Part shown: piece by piece, positions 1 through 8,615 of the stretch
Layout of the letters: each line of letters opens with the position of its first letter
How positions within the stretch are numbered: position 1 is the first letter of the stretch
Source: Saprospiraceae bacterium
Lineage (GTDB): Bacteria; Bacteroidota; Bacteroidia; Chitinophagales; Saprospiraceae
Length of the DNA stretch: 64,000 bases
Assembly: GCA_020631105.1 (NCBI GenBank)
Contig: JAHDHW010000001.1
Coordinates: 82,170 to 146,169, forward strand
Direction: 5' to 3'
Made by a program: the position numbers and the translations under genes
The notes under the pieces: model-generated
What the model saw: the letters and a program-made list of their open reading frames with translations, nothing else
Told to the model about the DNA's origin: nothing
The model's database searches: none

Positions 1-47
1 CAGGCTAGCACTGAAGGAAGTATTCAATACTAACCTGCTGATATATA

Positions 48-1022
48 TTAACCGACTTTAAGTACTACATTACCTCGCTTATGTCCTGTATCGACATAAC
101 GATGTGCATCAACTGCCTGATCAAGGGAGTATCGTTTATCAATAATCACCCGAAAATTTCCGGATTCAATAATGAGGAATAATTCCTCAAGTAATTTTTT
201 TAATTCGCCGGCGGGCCGTAGGCCTGTCGCTGAAAACTTTGCCTGCTTACTTCCAAAGACAGTAGTAAAAAGCACGGACCAAAGTAACTTTAGTGATAGT
301 ACAGGAGAGATGAAAACACCTCCGGGTTTTAAAACAGATTTAGCTTTCTGAAAAGTACTTTTACCTACCGTATCGTAGATGATATCGTATTGTTGACTTT
401 CTTTGGTAAAATCAAAAGTGGTATAATCAATCACTCTATCTGCACCTAGTTTTCTTACCATTGCTATATTATTCGGTCCACAGACTCCGGTTACCTCCGC
501 TCCATAAAATCGTGCGATTTGTACAGCAGCCGTTCCTAAGCTACCGGAAGCGCCATTGATTAGTACTTTCATACCGGGACGTACACGACTAACTTCTCTC
601 AAGAAGTTCAACGAAGTTAAGGGGCCATCACATAAGGTAGCTGCTTCTTCAAAACTTAAGTTGGCAGGCTTAACGGCGATTACGCCATCTTCCGCTACTG
701 TCAAATATTCTGCATTTGCACTAAAGCTCACCCCGGTTTCACCAAAAACTTCGTCTCCTTTACGAAAACCAATTACCTGGTCTCCAATCGCTTCTACTAT
801 TCCGGAGAAGCCTGTCCCAATCACCGGAATCTTAGGTTTGTTAAAACCTAAAAAGAAGCGGCTAATATATGGATCAGCCTTACGCATCATAGTATCCGCA
901 GCAGTAACGGTAGTCGCTATGACTTTGATTAATATTTCATTGGCTTTAGGAACAGGCCTTTGGATACTTTTTACTTTTAGCACACTGGGAGCGCCATAAC
1001 CTGTTACGATAACTGCTTTCAT
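48..1022 (-). CDS. Zinc-free MDR oxidoreductase (quinone oxidoreductase-like)
   Basis: NAD(P)-dependent dehydrogenase of the medium-chain reductase superfamily, of the type named NAD(P)-dependent alcohol dehydrogenase or quinone reductase. The N-terminal GroES-like half is followed by a Rossmann half with the nucleotide-binding motif NGASGSLGTAAVQIA. The catalytic and structural zinc cysteines of true alcohol dehydrogenases are not evident, which favours the zinc-free quinone reductase branch. The frame is open 18 codons further upstream, but the family start MKAVIVTGYG at 1022 fits homologues best and gives 324 residues, the usual length. It lies downstream of the cyclase-AraC gene on the same strand, 160 bp away, so co-transcription is possible. 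Its substrate cannot be told from sequence. Confidence 0.85.
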   Translation of the reverse strand: MKAVIVTGYGAPSVLKVKSIQRPVPKANEILIKVIATTVTAADTMMRKADPYISRFFLGFNKPKIPVIGTGFSGIVEAIGDQVIGFRKGDEVFGETGVSFSANAEYLTVAEDGVIAVKPANLSFEEAATLCDGPLTSLNFLREVSRVRPGMKVLINGASGSLGTAAVQIARFYGAEVTGVCGPNNIAMVRKLGADRVIDYTTFDFTKESQQYDIIYDTVGKSTFQKAKSVLKPGGVFISPVLSLKLLWSVLFTTVFGSKQAKFSATGLRPAGELKKLLEELFLIIESGNFRVIIDKRYSLDQAVDAHRYVDTGHKRGNVVLKVG

Positions 1023-1155
1023 TGCTGGAGTGGTATTCATAAAAATAGTATTGAGAGCATGTTTAAAGCTTAACAATTGCTCTTAGGTGAATAATACGAA
1101 GGTCACCCTTCATTTCTTTTGATATACCAAAGGTAGATGTATACAGCACTCCAGT

Positions 1156-1179
1156 CGTTCGGGATTATAAATCCGAACG
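1156..1179. other. Short intergenic hairpin
   Basis: CGTTCGG and CCGAACG pair around an ATT/AAT extension with a 3-nt loop and one bulged G. It lies between the end of the cyclase-AraC gene and the oxidoreductase start. No T run follows on either strand, so termination is only a guess. Confidence 0.3.
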
Positions 1180-1182
1180 TAT

Positions 1183-3513
1183 TTAGGATCGAAGGCTTTT
1201 CCAGTATTTACTTGGGGTAACTCCTTCTGATTTTTTGAAGAAGGTATTGAATACCGTTTTTGAATTGAATCCACTATCGTAAGCTAAGGCAAGAATCGTT
1301 AGATTCTGATTAGTAGGATCAGCAGCTTTTGCTTTAAAGGATATGAGGCGATAGGAGTTTATATACTCTGAAAAATTTTTGTCGAAACCTTCATTCAACA
1401 ACTGGGAAAGTTGATTTGCAGATAAGCCCATTTGTTCTGCAAGTGATCTGAGGGTGAGTCCCGGGTCAAGGTAAGGTTTTTCCTCAGCCATATGTTTTTC
1501 CAGGGCCTGTCGATTTTTTTTGAGCTCAGCCGGCGTAAACAAAGTCTTTTTGTATTTCCTCGGAGTGGGATCAGTGGTCGTTGAGGATCCTAGAATAAGC
1601 TTCATTAACTCCTGAAAACGACTAAGCTCGCGGAGCGGTTTTAAAATAGGCTCGATATTTAGGTATACCATCATAGGTAAACGATATTCAATACCCTTTC
1701 CGATCATTGATAAGGCTTCTTCTTCGTTGCCGAGTAACGCATGGCAGTTGATCAGCATATTAATCGCCCTTTCCATTTTGTCTGACTGTAAGGCATCCTC
1801 TAAAACTTTGATCCCGGCTTTTGCTGTACTAACATCTCCTATCGCGGCAGCTGACATCGTCATTCCTCCTATCTTCGTCAGGTCATCATCATCCGGTAAT
1901 TGCTTAAAAAGCGCTAATGCCTCTTCCGCTTTCCCCATTAAGATTAGAGTCTGGCCTTGGTATAATGGAGAAGCCATAAATTTGGGGTTAAGCCGAAGGC
2001 TGGATTTGAAATTTTCAATCGCTAATTCATAATTCCCCGCAGCATAATTCAAGAACCCTTTGATATGAAAGTTAATCCCGGAGAAAGGATCGATTTGCAT
2101 AGCAGTATCGATATAATTTAACGCAGCTTTGATTTTACCTTCCGCACTTAGGGTCGATGCCATTGATTGATAATACTCAACTGTCGGTCGGATTTCGCGG
2201 GCATTATTCAGATGTATATAAGTCTGCGGTAAATCCCAATCTTGCAAAAATGAAATATAGGAAAGATTCAGTTGACAATCCGGTAGTGACTCATCTATTT
2301 CTATGGCTTTATCAAGATGCGGTTTACCTTTCATAAAAGCTTCCTGCGCAGGTATTAACCCAATCGTACCTAATAAGGTATAAGCCAAGTGAATACCGAT
2401 ATGTGCCAATGCGTAATCAGGTTGATCCTTAATTAATTCCTGAAAAATTATCATCCCCATTTGCATTTCCTCTGGGGTCATCTTCAACAAGTGGTATCTC
2501 CCTTGTAAATATCGTTTGTAAGCATCAACAGAAACGGCAGGGGCTTTCACCAATTGATCGGCAAGTTCAAAGTGTCCCAGATACTCTCGCAGACGATCAG
2601 CAATGAGTAAGCTGATTTCATCTTGTACCGCAAAAATATCATCAAGAGCGCGATCGAAAGTTTCAGACCAAAAATGAACATCATTCTCGACATCAATTAA
2701 CTGAGCAGTAATCCGCATTTTATTCCCTGCGAGTCGGATACTTCCTTCAAGGATCGTGGAGACCTTAAGTTGGCTGGCCACTTCAGCTATAGAGACTTGT
2801 TTGTTTTTAAAGAAAAAAGACGAGGTCCGGGAAGTTACTTTAAGCTCTTCGATTTTAGTAAGTGCATTAATAATTTCTTCTGTCATCCCATCCGTAAAAT
2901 ATTCATTCTCCGGATCGGGGCTACGATTAACAAAAGGAAGAACCGCAATCGTTTTGGAAAGGCGCTTACCTTTTCCTTGTAGCTCATTTGCCTCGGGGAT
3001 TGGAATCCCCTGATTTGCAATCGCATATAAAGTGATCGGGTATTGAACATTCTTAAATTCAAAGTCTCCGAGTGATTGTGTTAGAATCCCGGGGTGGTTT
3101 TTTAGTTCATCATTTAGCTTTCCAGAAATAAGAATAGCGCCAGGTACACTCATGCTTTCTATGCGAGATGCCACGTTGACACTATCTCCATAGATTTCTG
3201 TGCCATCAAAGACAATATCCCCCACATGAATTCCAATTCGTAAAGGTACAACAGGTTCTTCTTGTAGTAACCTTTGAAGGGCTATTGCACAGTTTATCGC
3301 TTCTACTCCACTCTGAAACAAACTCAAAGTACCATCTCCAAAGTATTGGATAATTTCACCTGTATGCTTGGCATGTGTATTCTCGAACACCTCCCGATGT
3401 CGGGCACGAATCTGCATCGCTAATCCTTCATCCTTTTGCATCAAAGCGGTATAGCCTACTATATCCGTAAACATAATAGCCGCTAAACGTCTAGAAGAAA
3501 CATCATTTTTCAT
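1183..3513 (-). CDS. Class III nucleotide cyclase / TolB-like / TPR / AraC-type HTH fusion regulator
   Basis: 776-residue soluble protein with four parts. Residues 1-165 are a class III adenylate/guanylate cyclase domain: metal-binding D17 (FTDIVGY) and D60 (FGDG), transition-state N113 and R117 (NVASR). Residues 187-315 are a TolB-N/FlgO-like domain (AVLPFVNRS, YFTDGMTEEI). Residues 330-620 are TPR-like helical repeats. Residues 680-776 hold two helix-turn-helix units of the AraC type ending in GVTPSKYW. The usual substrate-choosing Lys is Gln (Q56) and the usual Asp/Cys is Glu (E106), so cAMP versus cGMP cannot be called. There is no membrane segment. It is divergent from the cytochrome c and molybdenum hydroxylase genes, which it might control. 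The domain calls are firm; the regulatory target is inference. Confidence 0.88.
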   Translation of the reverse strand: MKNDVSSRRLAAIMFTDIVGYTALMQKDEGLAMQIRARHREVFENTHAKHTGEIIQYFGDGTLSLFQSGVEAINCAIALQRLLQEEPVVPLRIGIHVGDIVFDGTEIYGDSVNVASRIESMSVPGAILISGKLNDELKNHPGILTQSLGDFEFKNVQYPITLYAIANQGIPIPEANELQGKGKRLSKTIAVLPFVNRSPDPENEYFTDGMTEEIINALTKIEELKVTSRTSSFFFKNKQVSIAEVASQLKVSTILEGSIRLAGNKMRITAQLIDVENDVHFWSETFDRALDDIFAVQDEISLLIADRLREYLGHFELADQLVKAPAVSVDAYKRYLQGRYHLLKMTPEEMQMGMIIFQELIKDQPDYALAHIGIHLAYTLLGTIGLIPAQEAFMKGKPHLDKAIEIDESLPDCQLNLSYISFLQDWDLPQTYIHLNNAREIRPTVEYYQSMASTLSAEGKIKAALNYIDTAMQIDPFSGINFHIKGFLNYAAGNYELAIENFKSSLRLNPKFMASPLYQGQTLILMGKAEEALALFKQLPDDDDLTKIGGMTMSAAAIGDVSTAKAGIKVLEDALQSDKMERAINMLINCHALLGNEEEALSMIGKGIEYRLPMMVYLNIEPILKPLRELSRFQELMKLILGSSTTTDPTPRKYKKTLFTPAELKKNRQALEKHMAEEKPYLDPGLTLRSLAEQMGLSANQLSQLLNEGFDKNFSEYINSYRLISFKAKAADPTNQNLTILALAYDSGFNSKTVFNTFFKKSEGVTPSKYWKSLRS

Positions 3514-3783
3514 AAAACAAAAGCCTTAGTACTTTCTATAATTATTTCAACTGATTGGCCACAGGTGAAGATAAATAATGAGGTTAGTAAAGTAGGAATA
3601 AGTAATTGATAATTATTAGCTTTTTACTATCTTTAATATCGAATTAAAGATCACGTCAATTACGCAGAGCAAATCCTGCTACTGTTAGTTTATCCTTCAC
3701 GCATTAATATTTAAGAGCATAATACATTTGGATTCCCTCCAGAGTAACGCTTCATCTATTTAATAACCAAAATCAAATGAAAA

Positions 3784-4743
3784 ATGAAAAAAGTATTAAA
3801 AATCTTAGGCTTTGTCCTACTTGGTATTATTGCCATTATCGGAATTGGATTTCTCTATATCAACGCTAGTGATATTCCTTCTTATGCTACCGCAGACTTC
3901 GAATACAAAGCAGAATCGTCACCAGAAGCCGTTGCAAGAGGGGAAAAATTAGCAAGTATGCTTTGCGCCGGCTGTCATATGAATACCAAAACTCAATCCC
4001 TAACAGGAACGATTATGGCAGATGCCCCACCGGAATTTGGTAAAATCTATGCGCCTAATATTACACAAGATAAAACGCATGGAATCGGAAACTGGACAGA
4101 TGCAGAAATCGTCTATCTACTTCGGACAGGTATCAAAAGAGATGGTCAGTACGCTCCTCCTTATATGGCAAAGTTACCCAACATGGCGGATGAAGACATT
4201 AATGCGATTGTTGCTTTCCTGCGATCAGATCATCCTTTGGTAAGAGCAGACGCAACGCCTGATCAAGCTTGCGAACCTTCGTTTTTGACCAAAGCTTTGA
4301 GCCGTGTCGCTTTCCTTCCCTTTTCAATGCCTGAAGCGGCCATCCCTATGCCTGACACTTCGGACATGTTAGAACTGGGTCGTTATTTAGCTCATAACCT
4401 GGATTGCTTCTCTTGTCATTCTGCAGATTTCAAGTCTAATAACTTTTTGGAACCTGAAAAAAGTGTTGGATACTTCGCTGGAGGTAACAAACCGCTGGAC
4501 AAACAAGGTCGAGTAATGCTTACTTCAAATATTACCCCTCACCCTGAAACAGGTATCGGCAACTGGTCGGAAGATCAATTCGTAAAGGCTGTTAAATATG
4601 GCATCAAAGAAGGAGGCACTGCATTGCAGTACCCCATGTTTCCTTACGCTCAATTGACGGATAAGGAAGCGAAAGCCATTTTTCAATACTTACAAACTAT
4701 TCCTCCTATCGAAAATGCGGTGCAAAGGTCGGTTTATAACTGA
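3784..4743 (+). CDS. Membrane-anchored di-haem cytochrome c
   Basis: 319-residue electron carrier with an N-terminal membrane anchor (residues about 4-26) and two cytochrome c domains. The first haem site is C61-x-x-C64-H65 (CAGCH) and the second C208-x-x-C211-H212 (CFSCH). Both domains have a repeated context (PNIT...GIGNW) showing they arose by duplication. Candidate axial methionines lie in PPYMAKLPNM and in the YPMFPYA segment. It sits 255 bp ahead of the two-subunit molybdenum hydroxylase on the same strand, and similar di-haem cytochromes accompany IorAB-like enzymes, so it probably accepts their electrons in the periplasm. A hairpin separates the two, so they may be separate transcripts. 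Confidence 0.85.
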   Translation: MKKVLKILGFVLLGIIAIIGIGFLYINASDIPSYATADFEYKAESSPEAVARGEKLASMLCAGCHMNTKTQSLTGTIMADAPPEFGKIYAPNITQDKTHGIGNWTDAEIVYLLRTGIKRDGQYAPPYMAKLPNMADEDINAIVAFLRSDHPLVRADATPDQACEPSFLTKALSRVAFLPFSMPEAAIPMPDTSDMLELGRYLAHNLDCFSCHSADFKSNNFLEPEKSVGYFAGGNKPLDKQGRVMLTSNITPHPETGIGNWSEDQFVKAVKYGIKEGGTALQYPMFPYAQLTDKEAKAIFQYLQTIPPIENAVQRSVYN

Positions 4744-4762
4744 TTAAAGTTTCAACAACCAA

Positions 4763-4812
4763 GAGGCCATGAGAACAAATATTATCTTTTTGTTCTCATG
4801 GTCCTCCTTTCT
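4763..4812 (+). terminator. Terminator-like hairpin after cytochrome c
   Basis: A perfect 13-bp stem (4767-4779 with 4789-4801, CCATGAGAACAAA) has a 9-nt loop and is extended by GAGG/CCTC. A pyrimidine-rich tract follows, but not a clean T run. It could end or attenuate transcription between the cytochrome and the molybdenum hydroxylase genes. Confidence 0.5.
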
Positions 4813-4998
4813 CATTTGTCTGCTCTCTTATGTTATTCATGCTAAAAAAATAACCGTTTAGCATTCCCTTGTTAAAATTTATTCGCATCCGTCGATAATT
4901 TCCTATTTTTAGGAACCTTCCAGTAAACAAACAAATCGAGGCTTGTTAGACAAAAGCAGTCTCACCACATTTTCTGTCAAATCTTAAACCCTGATATC

Positions 4999-5457
4999 AT
5001 GGCAACATTCAATTTAAAAATCAATAATGAATCTCATCAGGTCGATGCTGATCCTGACACGCCCATTTTATGGGTACTCCGAGATAATCTCGGATTAGTT
5101 GGAACAAAATACGGTTGCGGAATCGGCCAATGCGGAGCATGTACTGTTCATCTAGATGGAGTTGCAATGCGTTCTTGCTCCATCCCAATATCTGCGCTTG
5201 AAGGAAAGTCAATTACAACTATTGAAGGCCTATCTGCAGATGCAAACCACCCTTTACAAGAAGCATGGCGACAGCACGATGTACCACAATGTGGTTATTG
5301 CCAAGCCGGACAAATTATGAATGCAGCTTCTCTTCTTAGTAATAATGCTAATCCAAGCGATGCGGATATCGACCAGGCTATGCAGGGCAACCTCTGTCGT
5401 TGCGGGACCTATACCCGAATCAAAGCAGCTATCAAAACTGCTTCGAAATTATCCTAA
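4999..5457 (+). CDS. (2Fe-2S)-binding subunit of molybdenum hydroxylase (IorA-like)
   Basis: 152-residue iron-sulfur subunit of the xanthine dehydrogenase family. The N-terminal plant-type ferredoxin cluster uses C40, C45, C48 and C60. The C-terminal cluster uses C98, C101, C133 and C135 (CGYC...CRC). It passes electrons from the molybdenum cofactor in the partner encoded 30 bp downstream towards a cytochrome c. It has no signal peptide of its own while the large subunit has a Tat signal, so it is probably exported as a folded passenger. Isoquinoline 1-oxidoreductase alpha is the named relative; the real substrate (aldehyde or N-heterocycle) is unknown. Confidence 0.9.
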   Translation: MATFNLKINNESHQVDADPDTPILWVLRDNLGLVGTKYGCGIGQCGACTVHLDGVAMRSCSIPISALEGKSITTIEGLSADANHPLQEAWRQHDVPQCGYCQAGQIMNAASLLSNNANPSDADIDQAMQGNLCRCGTYTRIKAAIKTASKLS

Positions 5458-5487
5458 TCCCTTTTTCATCGCATTAAAATTATTATC

Positions 5488-7806
5488 ATGAAATTGATTA
5501 CCACTAAACATAATAGAAGATCTTTTTTAAAAGTATCGACTGCAGCTGGAGGAGGTATGATGCTTGGCTTCAGTTGGTTTGCAGGTTGCAAGCCTGCTAC
5601 CGTAGAAGAAGCAGCTAAAGCCGTTCCTTCCACCTGGTACGATATGAATTCTTACATTAAAATCGGAGATACCGGACTCGTAACGATTATGTCTCCTAAC
5701 CCTGAAATTGGACAAAACGTCAAAACTTCAATGCCTATGCTTATTGCGGAAGAGCTTGATGTACCGTGGAGAGACGTAGTTGTTGAACAGGCAGGCTTAA
5801 ATACCGAATGGTACACCCGGCAGGTAGCTGGAGGTAGCCAGTCTATCCGACAAGGCTGGGAAAGTCTCCGAATGGCCGGTGCAACCGCTAAGCAAATGCT
5901 TAAAAATGCGGCAGCAAAAAAATGGGGTGTTGATGCAGCAGAACTAACTGCCTCCGATGGTATGATTACTAACGCAAAAGGAGAATCAATTGGCTATGGC
6001 GAAATTGCAGGAGAAGCAGCTACTTTAGAAGTTCCGGAAACAGTGCCTTTAAAAGATGTCAAAGACTTTAAAATTATTGGCCACGATACACCAAATGTTG
6101 ACATCGATAATATTATTACCGGCAAACCGCTTTTCGGTTTAGATACTCAAAAGGAAGGAATGAAATTCGCTACGGTGATTCGCCCTCCATCTTTTGGTCA
6201 AAAACTGATCTCTTTCGACGATAGTGACGCATTAAAAATTAATGGTGTTGAGGCCATTTATCAAATGCGTGTTCCTTTAAAAGAAGGACGCGAAGTAGAT
6301 AAAATTGCCATCGTTGCTTCTTCTACCTGGGCTGCTATGAAAGGTCAAAAAGCAATCAAGGCAGTATGGGAGGCCGATACTCCTGCCGAAAATACGGTGG
6401 ACCATGACAAACAAATGGTAGATGTGATTGGTACTTTAACCAAAGAACCTGTACGCCGTAATGGAAATCCGGAAAAAGCTTTTGAAGCTGCTGATGAGAT
6501 ACTAGAACGTACTTACGAAGCGCCCTTCCTTCCGCACAATTGTATGGAACCCATGAACTTCTTCGCTGATGTCAATGGTCCAACGATTGAACTCCTCGGC
6601 CCAATACAAACTCCTCAATGGACACGCTCCCGTGTAGTGGACCTACTGGGAATGGTGGAAAAAACCGGAGATGAAGAAAAAGACAAAGCGGCTTACGAAG
6701 AAGCATTCAAAAAAGTAAATCTTCAAATGTCCCGAATGGGCGGTGGCTTTGGTCGTCGACTTTATGGTGATTTTGTAATTGAAGCGGCGCAAATCTCTAA
6801 GCTAGCAAAGGCTCCGATTAAGGTTGTTTTCACTAGAGAAGATGATATGCTCGCAGGTACTTATCGCCCTTCGACGAAGTACAGAATCCGAGCAGCCATT
6901 AAGGACAATAAAGTTACTGCTTATCACTTAAGTGAAGCAGGCGTAAATGGAAATATGTGGGATGCCCTCGCTGATGGTTTTCCCGCAGGAGCGATTGAGG
7001 ATTATCGCGTAGATCGTCATGCAGTATCCAGTAATATTACAACTGGCGCCTGGCGCGCACCATATACCAATTTCTTGGCTTCCGCAGAGCAAAGCTTCTT
7101 TGATGAGTTGGCAGAAAAACTTGGTCAGGACGCCGTTCAAATGCGTTTAGATCTGTTAGAGAAGGCTGTTGAAAATTATGCAAAACATGCTAAGATTGAT
7201 GCAGATCTTGAGGACGAAAAGAAAAAAGGAATCGAGCCTAAAACCGAGGAACAAATCGCAGCACTCAAAAAGGATCTGCTACCTAAAGGAAACTATGAAC
7301 CAGAAAAGTTCATCGGCGTAATTAAACTAGCTGCGGAAAAATCTGGCTGGGGTAAAGCTGGTGCTGGCGTTCATCAGGGTTTTAGTGTTTTTTATTCTCA
7401 TAATACTTACGTCGCTGAAGTGGCGGACATGGTTATGGAAAATGGAAAACCTGTTATTAAAAAGATGACTTGTGCAGTTGATTGCGGTATTGTTGTTAAT
7501 CCAATTGCTGCCAAGAATCAGGTAGAAGGTGGAATCATTGACGGTATTGGACACTCTATGTTTGCAGACTTTAGTTTCGAAGATGGAAAAGCCATACATA
7601 GTAACTTTAATACTTATCGAATGATTCGAATGGGTGAAGCACCAGAGGTAGAAGTGCACTTCGTGAAGAATGAAAACAACCCAACGGGCTTGGGTGAACC
7701 TTCCTTCCCTCCAGCAGGTGCAGCTGTTGCGAACGCTTTATTTAAAGCATCCGGCGAGCGTCTATACAGCCAACCTTATGTAAAATCTTCCAAGGTATTG
7801 GGATAG
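5488..7806 (+). CDS. Tat-exported molybdopterin-binding subunit of xanthine dehydrogenase family (IorB-like)
   Basis: 772-residue catalytic subunit carrying the molybdenum-pyranopterin cofactor. It starts with a twin-arginine signal (R10-R11, RRSFLK, then a glycine/hydrophobic stretch). The body shows cofactor-contacting motifs MGGGFGRR and TGAWRAPYTN and the conserved base E737 in GLGEPSFPP near the C terminus, as in IorB-type enzymes. The length and duplicated architecture match periplasmic IorB/aldehyde dehydrogenases rather than cytosolic XdhB. It forms an operon with the iron-sulfur subunit just upstream. A lysine- and glutamate-rich insert near residues 560-600 (around EDEKKKG) lies between conserved blocks. 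Substrate specificity is not deducible. Confidence 0.9.
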   Translation: MKLITTKHNRRSFLKVSTAAGGGMMLGFSWFAGCKPATVEEAAKAVPSTWYDMNSYIKIGDTGLVTIMSPNPEIGQNVKTSMPMLIAEELDVPWRDVVVEQAGLNTEWYTRQVAGGSQSIRQGWESLRMAGATAKQMLKNAAAKKWGVDAAELTASDGMITNAKGESIGYGEIAGEAATLEVPETVPLKDVKDFKIIGHDTPNVDIDNIITGKPLFGLDTQKEGMKFATVIRPPSFGQKLISFDDSDALKINGVEAIYQMRVPLKEGREVDKIAIVASSTWAAMKGQKAIKAVWEADTPAENTVDHDKQMVDVIGTLTKEPVRRNGNPEKAFEAADEILERTYEAPFLPHNCMEPMNFFADVNGPTIELLGPIQTPQWTRSRVVDLLGMVEKTGDEEKDKAAYEEAFKKVNLQMSRMGGGFGRRLYGDFVIEAAQISKLAKAPIKVVFTREDDMLAGTYRPSTKYRIRAAIKDNKVTAYHLSEAGVNGNMWDALADGFPAGAIEDYRVDRHAVSSNITTGAWRAPYTNFLASAEQSFFDELAEKLGQDAVQMRLDLLEKAVENYAKHAKIDADLEDEKKKGIEPKTEEQIAALKKDLLPKGNYEPEKFIGVIKLAAEKSGWGKAGAGVHQGFSVFYSHNTYVAEVADMVMENGKPVIKKMTCAVDCGIVVNPIAAKNQVEGGIIDGIGHSMFADFSFEDGKAIHSNFNTYRMIRMGEAPEVEVHFVKNENNPTGLGEPSFPPAGAAVANALFKASGERLYSQPYVKSSKVLG

Positions 7807-7833
7807 CACATTAGGCTATATGCTATAACGAAT

Positions 7834-7868
7834 AAGCGGCTTAAGATCATAAATCTTAAGCCGCTTTT
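7834..7868 (+). terminator. Rho-independent terminator after IorB-like gene
   Basis: A perfect 14-bp stem (7834-7847 AAGCGGCTTAAGAT with 7853-7866) has a 5-nt loop, followed by TTTT. It lies 27 bp after the molybdenum hydroxylase stop and between convergent genes, so it may serve both strands. Confidence 0.8.
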
Positions 7869-7905
7869 CTATTATAGATATTCGCTTACTGAAGTTGTTC
7901 AATCC

Positions 7906-8508
7906 CTAGTAAGTATGTTTTCCAATATTCCAATCTCCTTTTTTAGCGATAAGTTTTTCAGCAGAATCTGCCGCAGCTTTTTCAAGCTGAGTCCCCATAC
8001 TATCGTTCCATCGGTTAAGGTATCCAAATAGCGCAATCACGCCCATAATCTCTACAATTTCTCCCTCATCCCAATGCTTTCGCATATTCTCAGAGACGGT
8101 ATCGTCGACGGCGTTAGGCACTTGCGAAGCGGCGATAGCCAGATCAAAGGCTGCCCGCTCAGCGTCAGAAAAAACTTCATGGGTTTTGTACTCCCAGATA
8201 TTATCCATTTTTTCTTGTTCCGCTCCGTATCGCTCAGCCGCTCGAATGGCATGTGCTTCACAATAACGGCATCCCGTGGTCATGCTCGATAGATAAGCAA
8301 TCATTCTTTTTAGGGCGCTCGTTACACGTCCTTTGTTTTCCATGACCGCTTGGTTCATTTCCAGGAATGCTTCTGCAATCCTCGGCCGACGCATCATGGT
8401 AAATAAACTATTTGGTGTAAAGCCTAAGGTTTCATTATAAAAGTCGACCATTTCCTGTAATTCTGGATTACTATCTCTATCTAAAGGATCAACAAGTGGT
8501 TGTTTCAT
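7906..8508 (-). CDS. AhpD-like carboxymuconolactone decarboxylase-family protein
   Basis: 200-residue all-helical protein of the AhpD/CMD superfamily (peroxidase-related enzyme type). The redox motif C80-x-x-C83 followed by H86 (GCRYCEAHA) is intact, as expected for alkylhydroperoxidase-like thiol chemistry. It has no signal peptide and so is cytosolic. It is convergent with the molybdenum hydroxylase, shares its terminator, and is 108 bp downstream of hpd on the same strand but separated by hpd's own terminator. Likely role: peroxide or organic hydroperoxide defence. The exact reaction is not known. Confidence 0.8.
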   Translation of the reverse strand: MKQPLVDPLDRDSNPELQEMVDFYNETLGFTPNSLFTMMRRPRIAEAFLEMNQAVMENKGRVTSALKRMIAYLSSMTTGCRYCEAHAIRAAERYGAEQEKMDNIWEYKTHEVFSDAERAAFDLAIAASQVPNAVDDTVSENMRKHWDEGEIVEIMGVIALFGYLNRWNDSMGTQLEKAAADSAEKLIAKKGDWNIGKHTY

Positions 8509-8530
8509 AAAAGTAAATTTTGGTCAAAGA

Positions 8531-8566
8531 TAAAAAAACCGTCATGCTTATTAGCAATGACGGTCT
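8531..8566 (-). terminator. Rho-independent terminator of hpd
   Basis: On the minus strand ACCGTCAT pairs with ATGACGGT, extended by GCT/AGC across one bulge, and is followed directly by seven T (complement of 8532-8538). It lies 50 bp after the hpd stop codon. Confidence 0.8.
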
Positions 8567-8615
8567 TCTTGGTTTTATATGGTTTAATTTGGCTTCCTTT
8601 TCAGAGCCATTCATT

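Noticed and set aside
556..999. 147-codon rightward frame opposite the oxidoreductase
   Set aside because: It is antisense to a clear MDR protein with motifs intact, and shows no domain.
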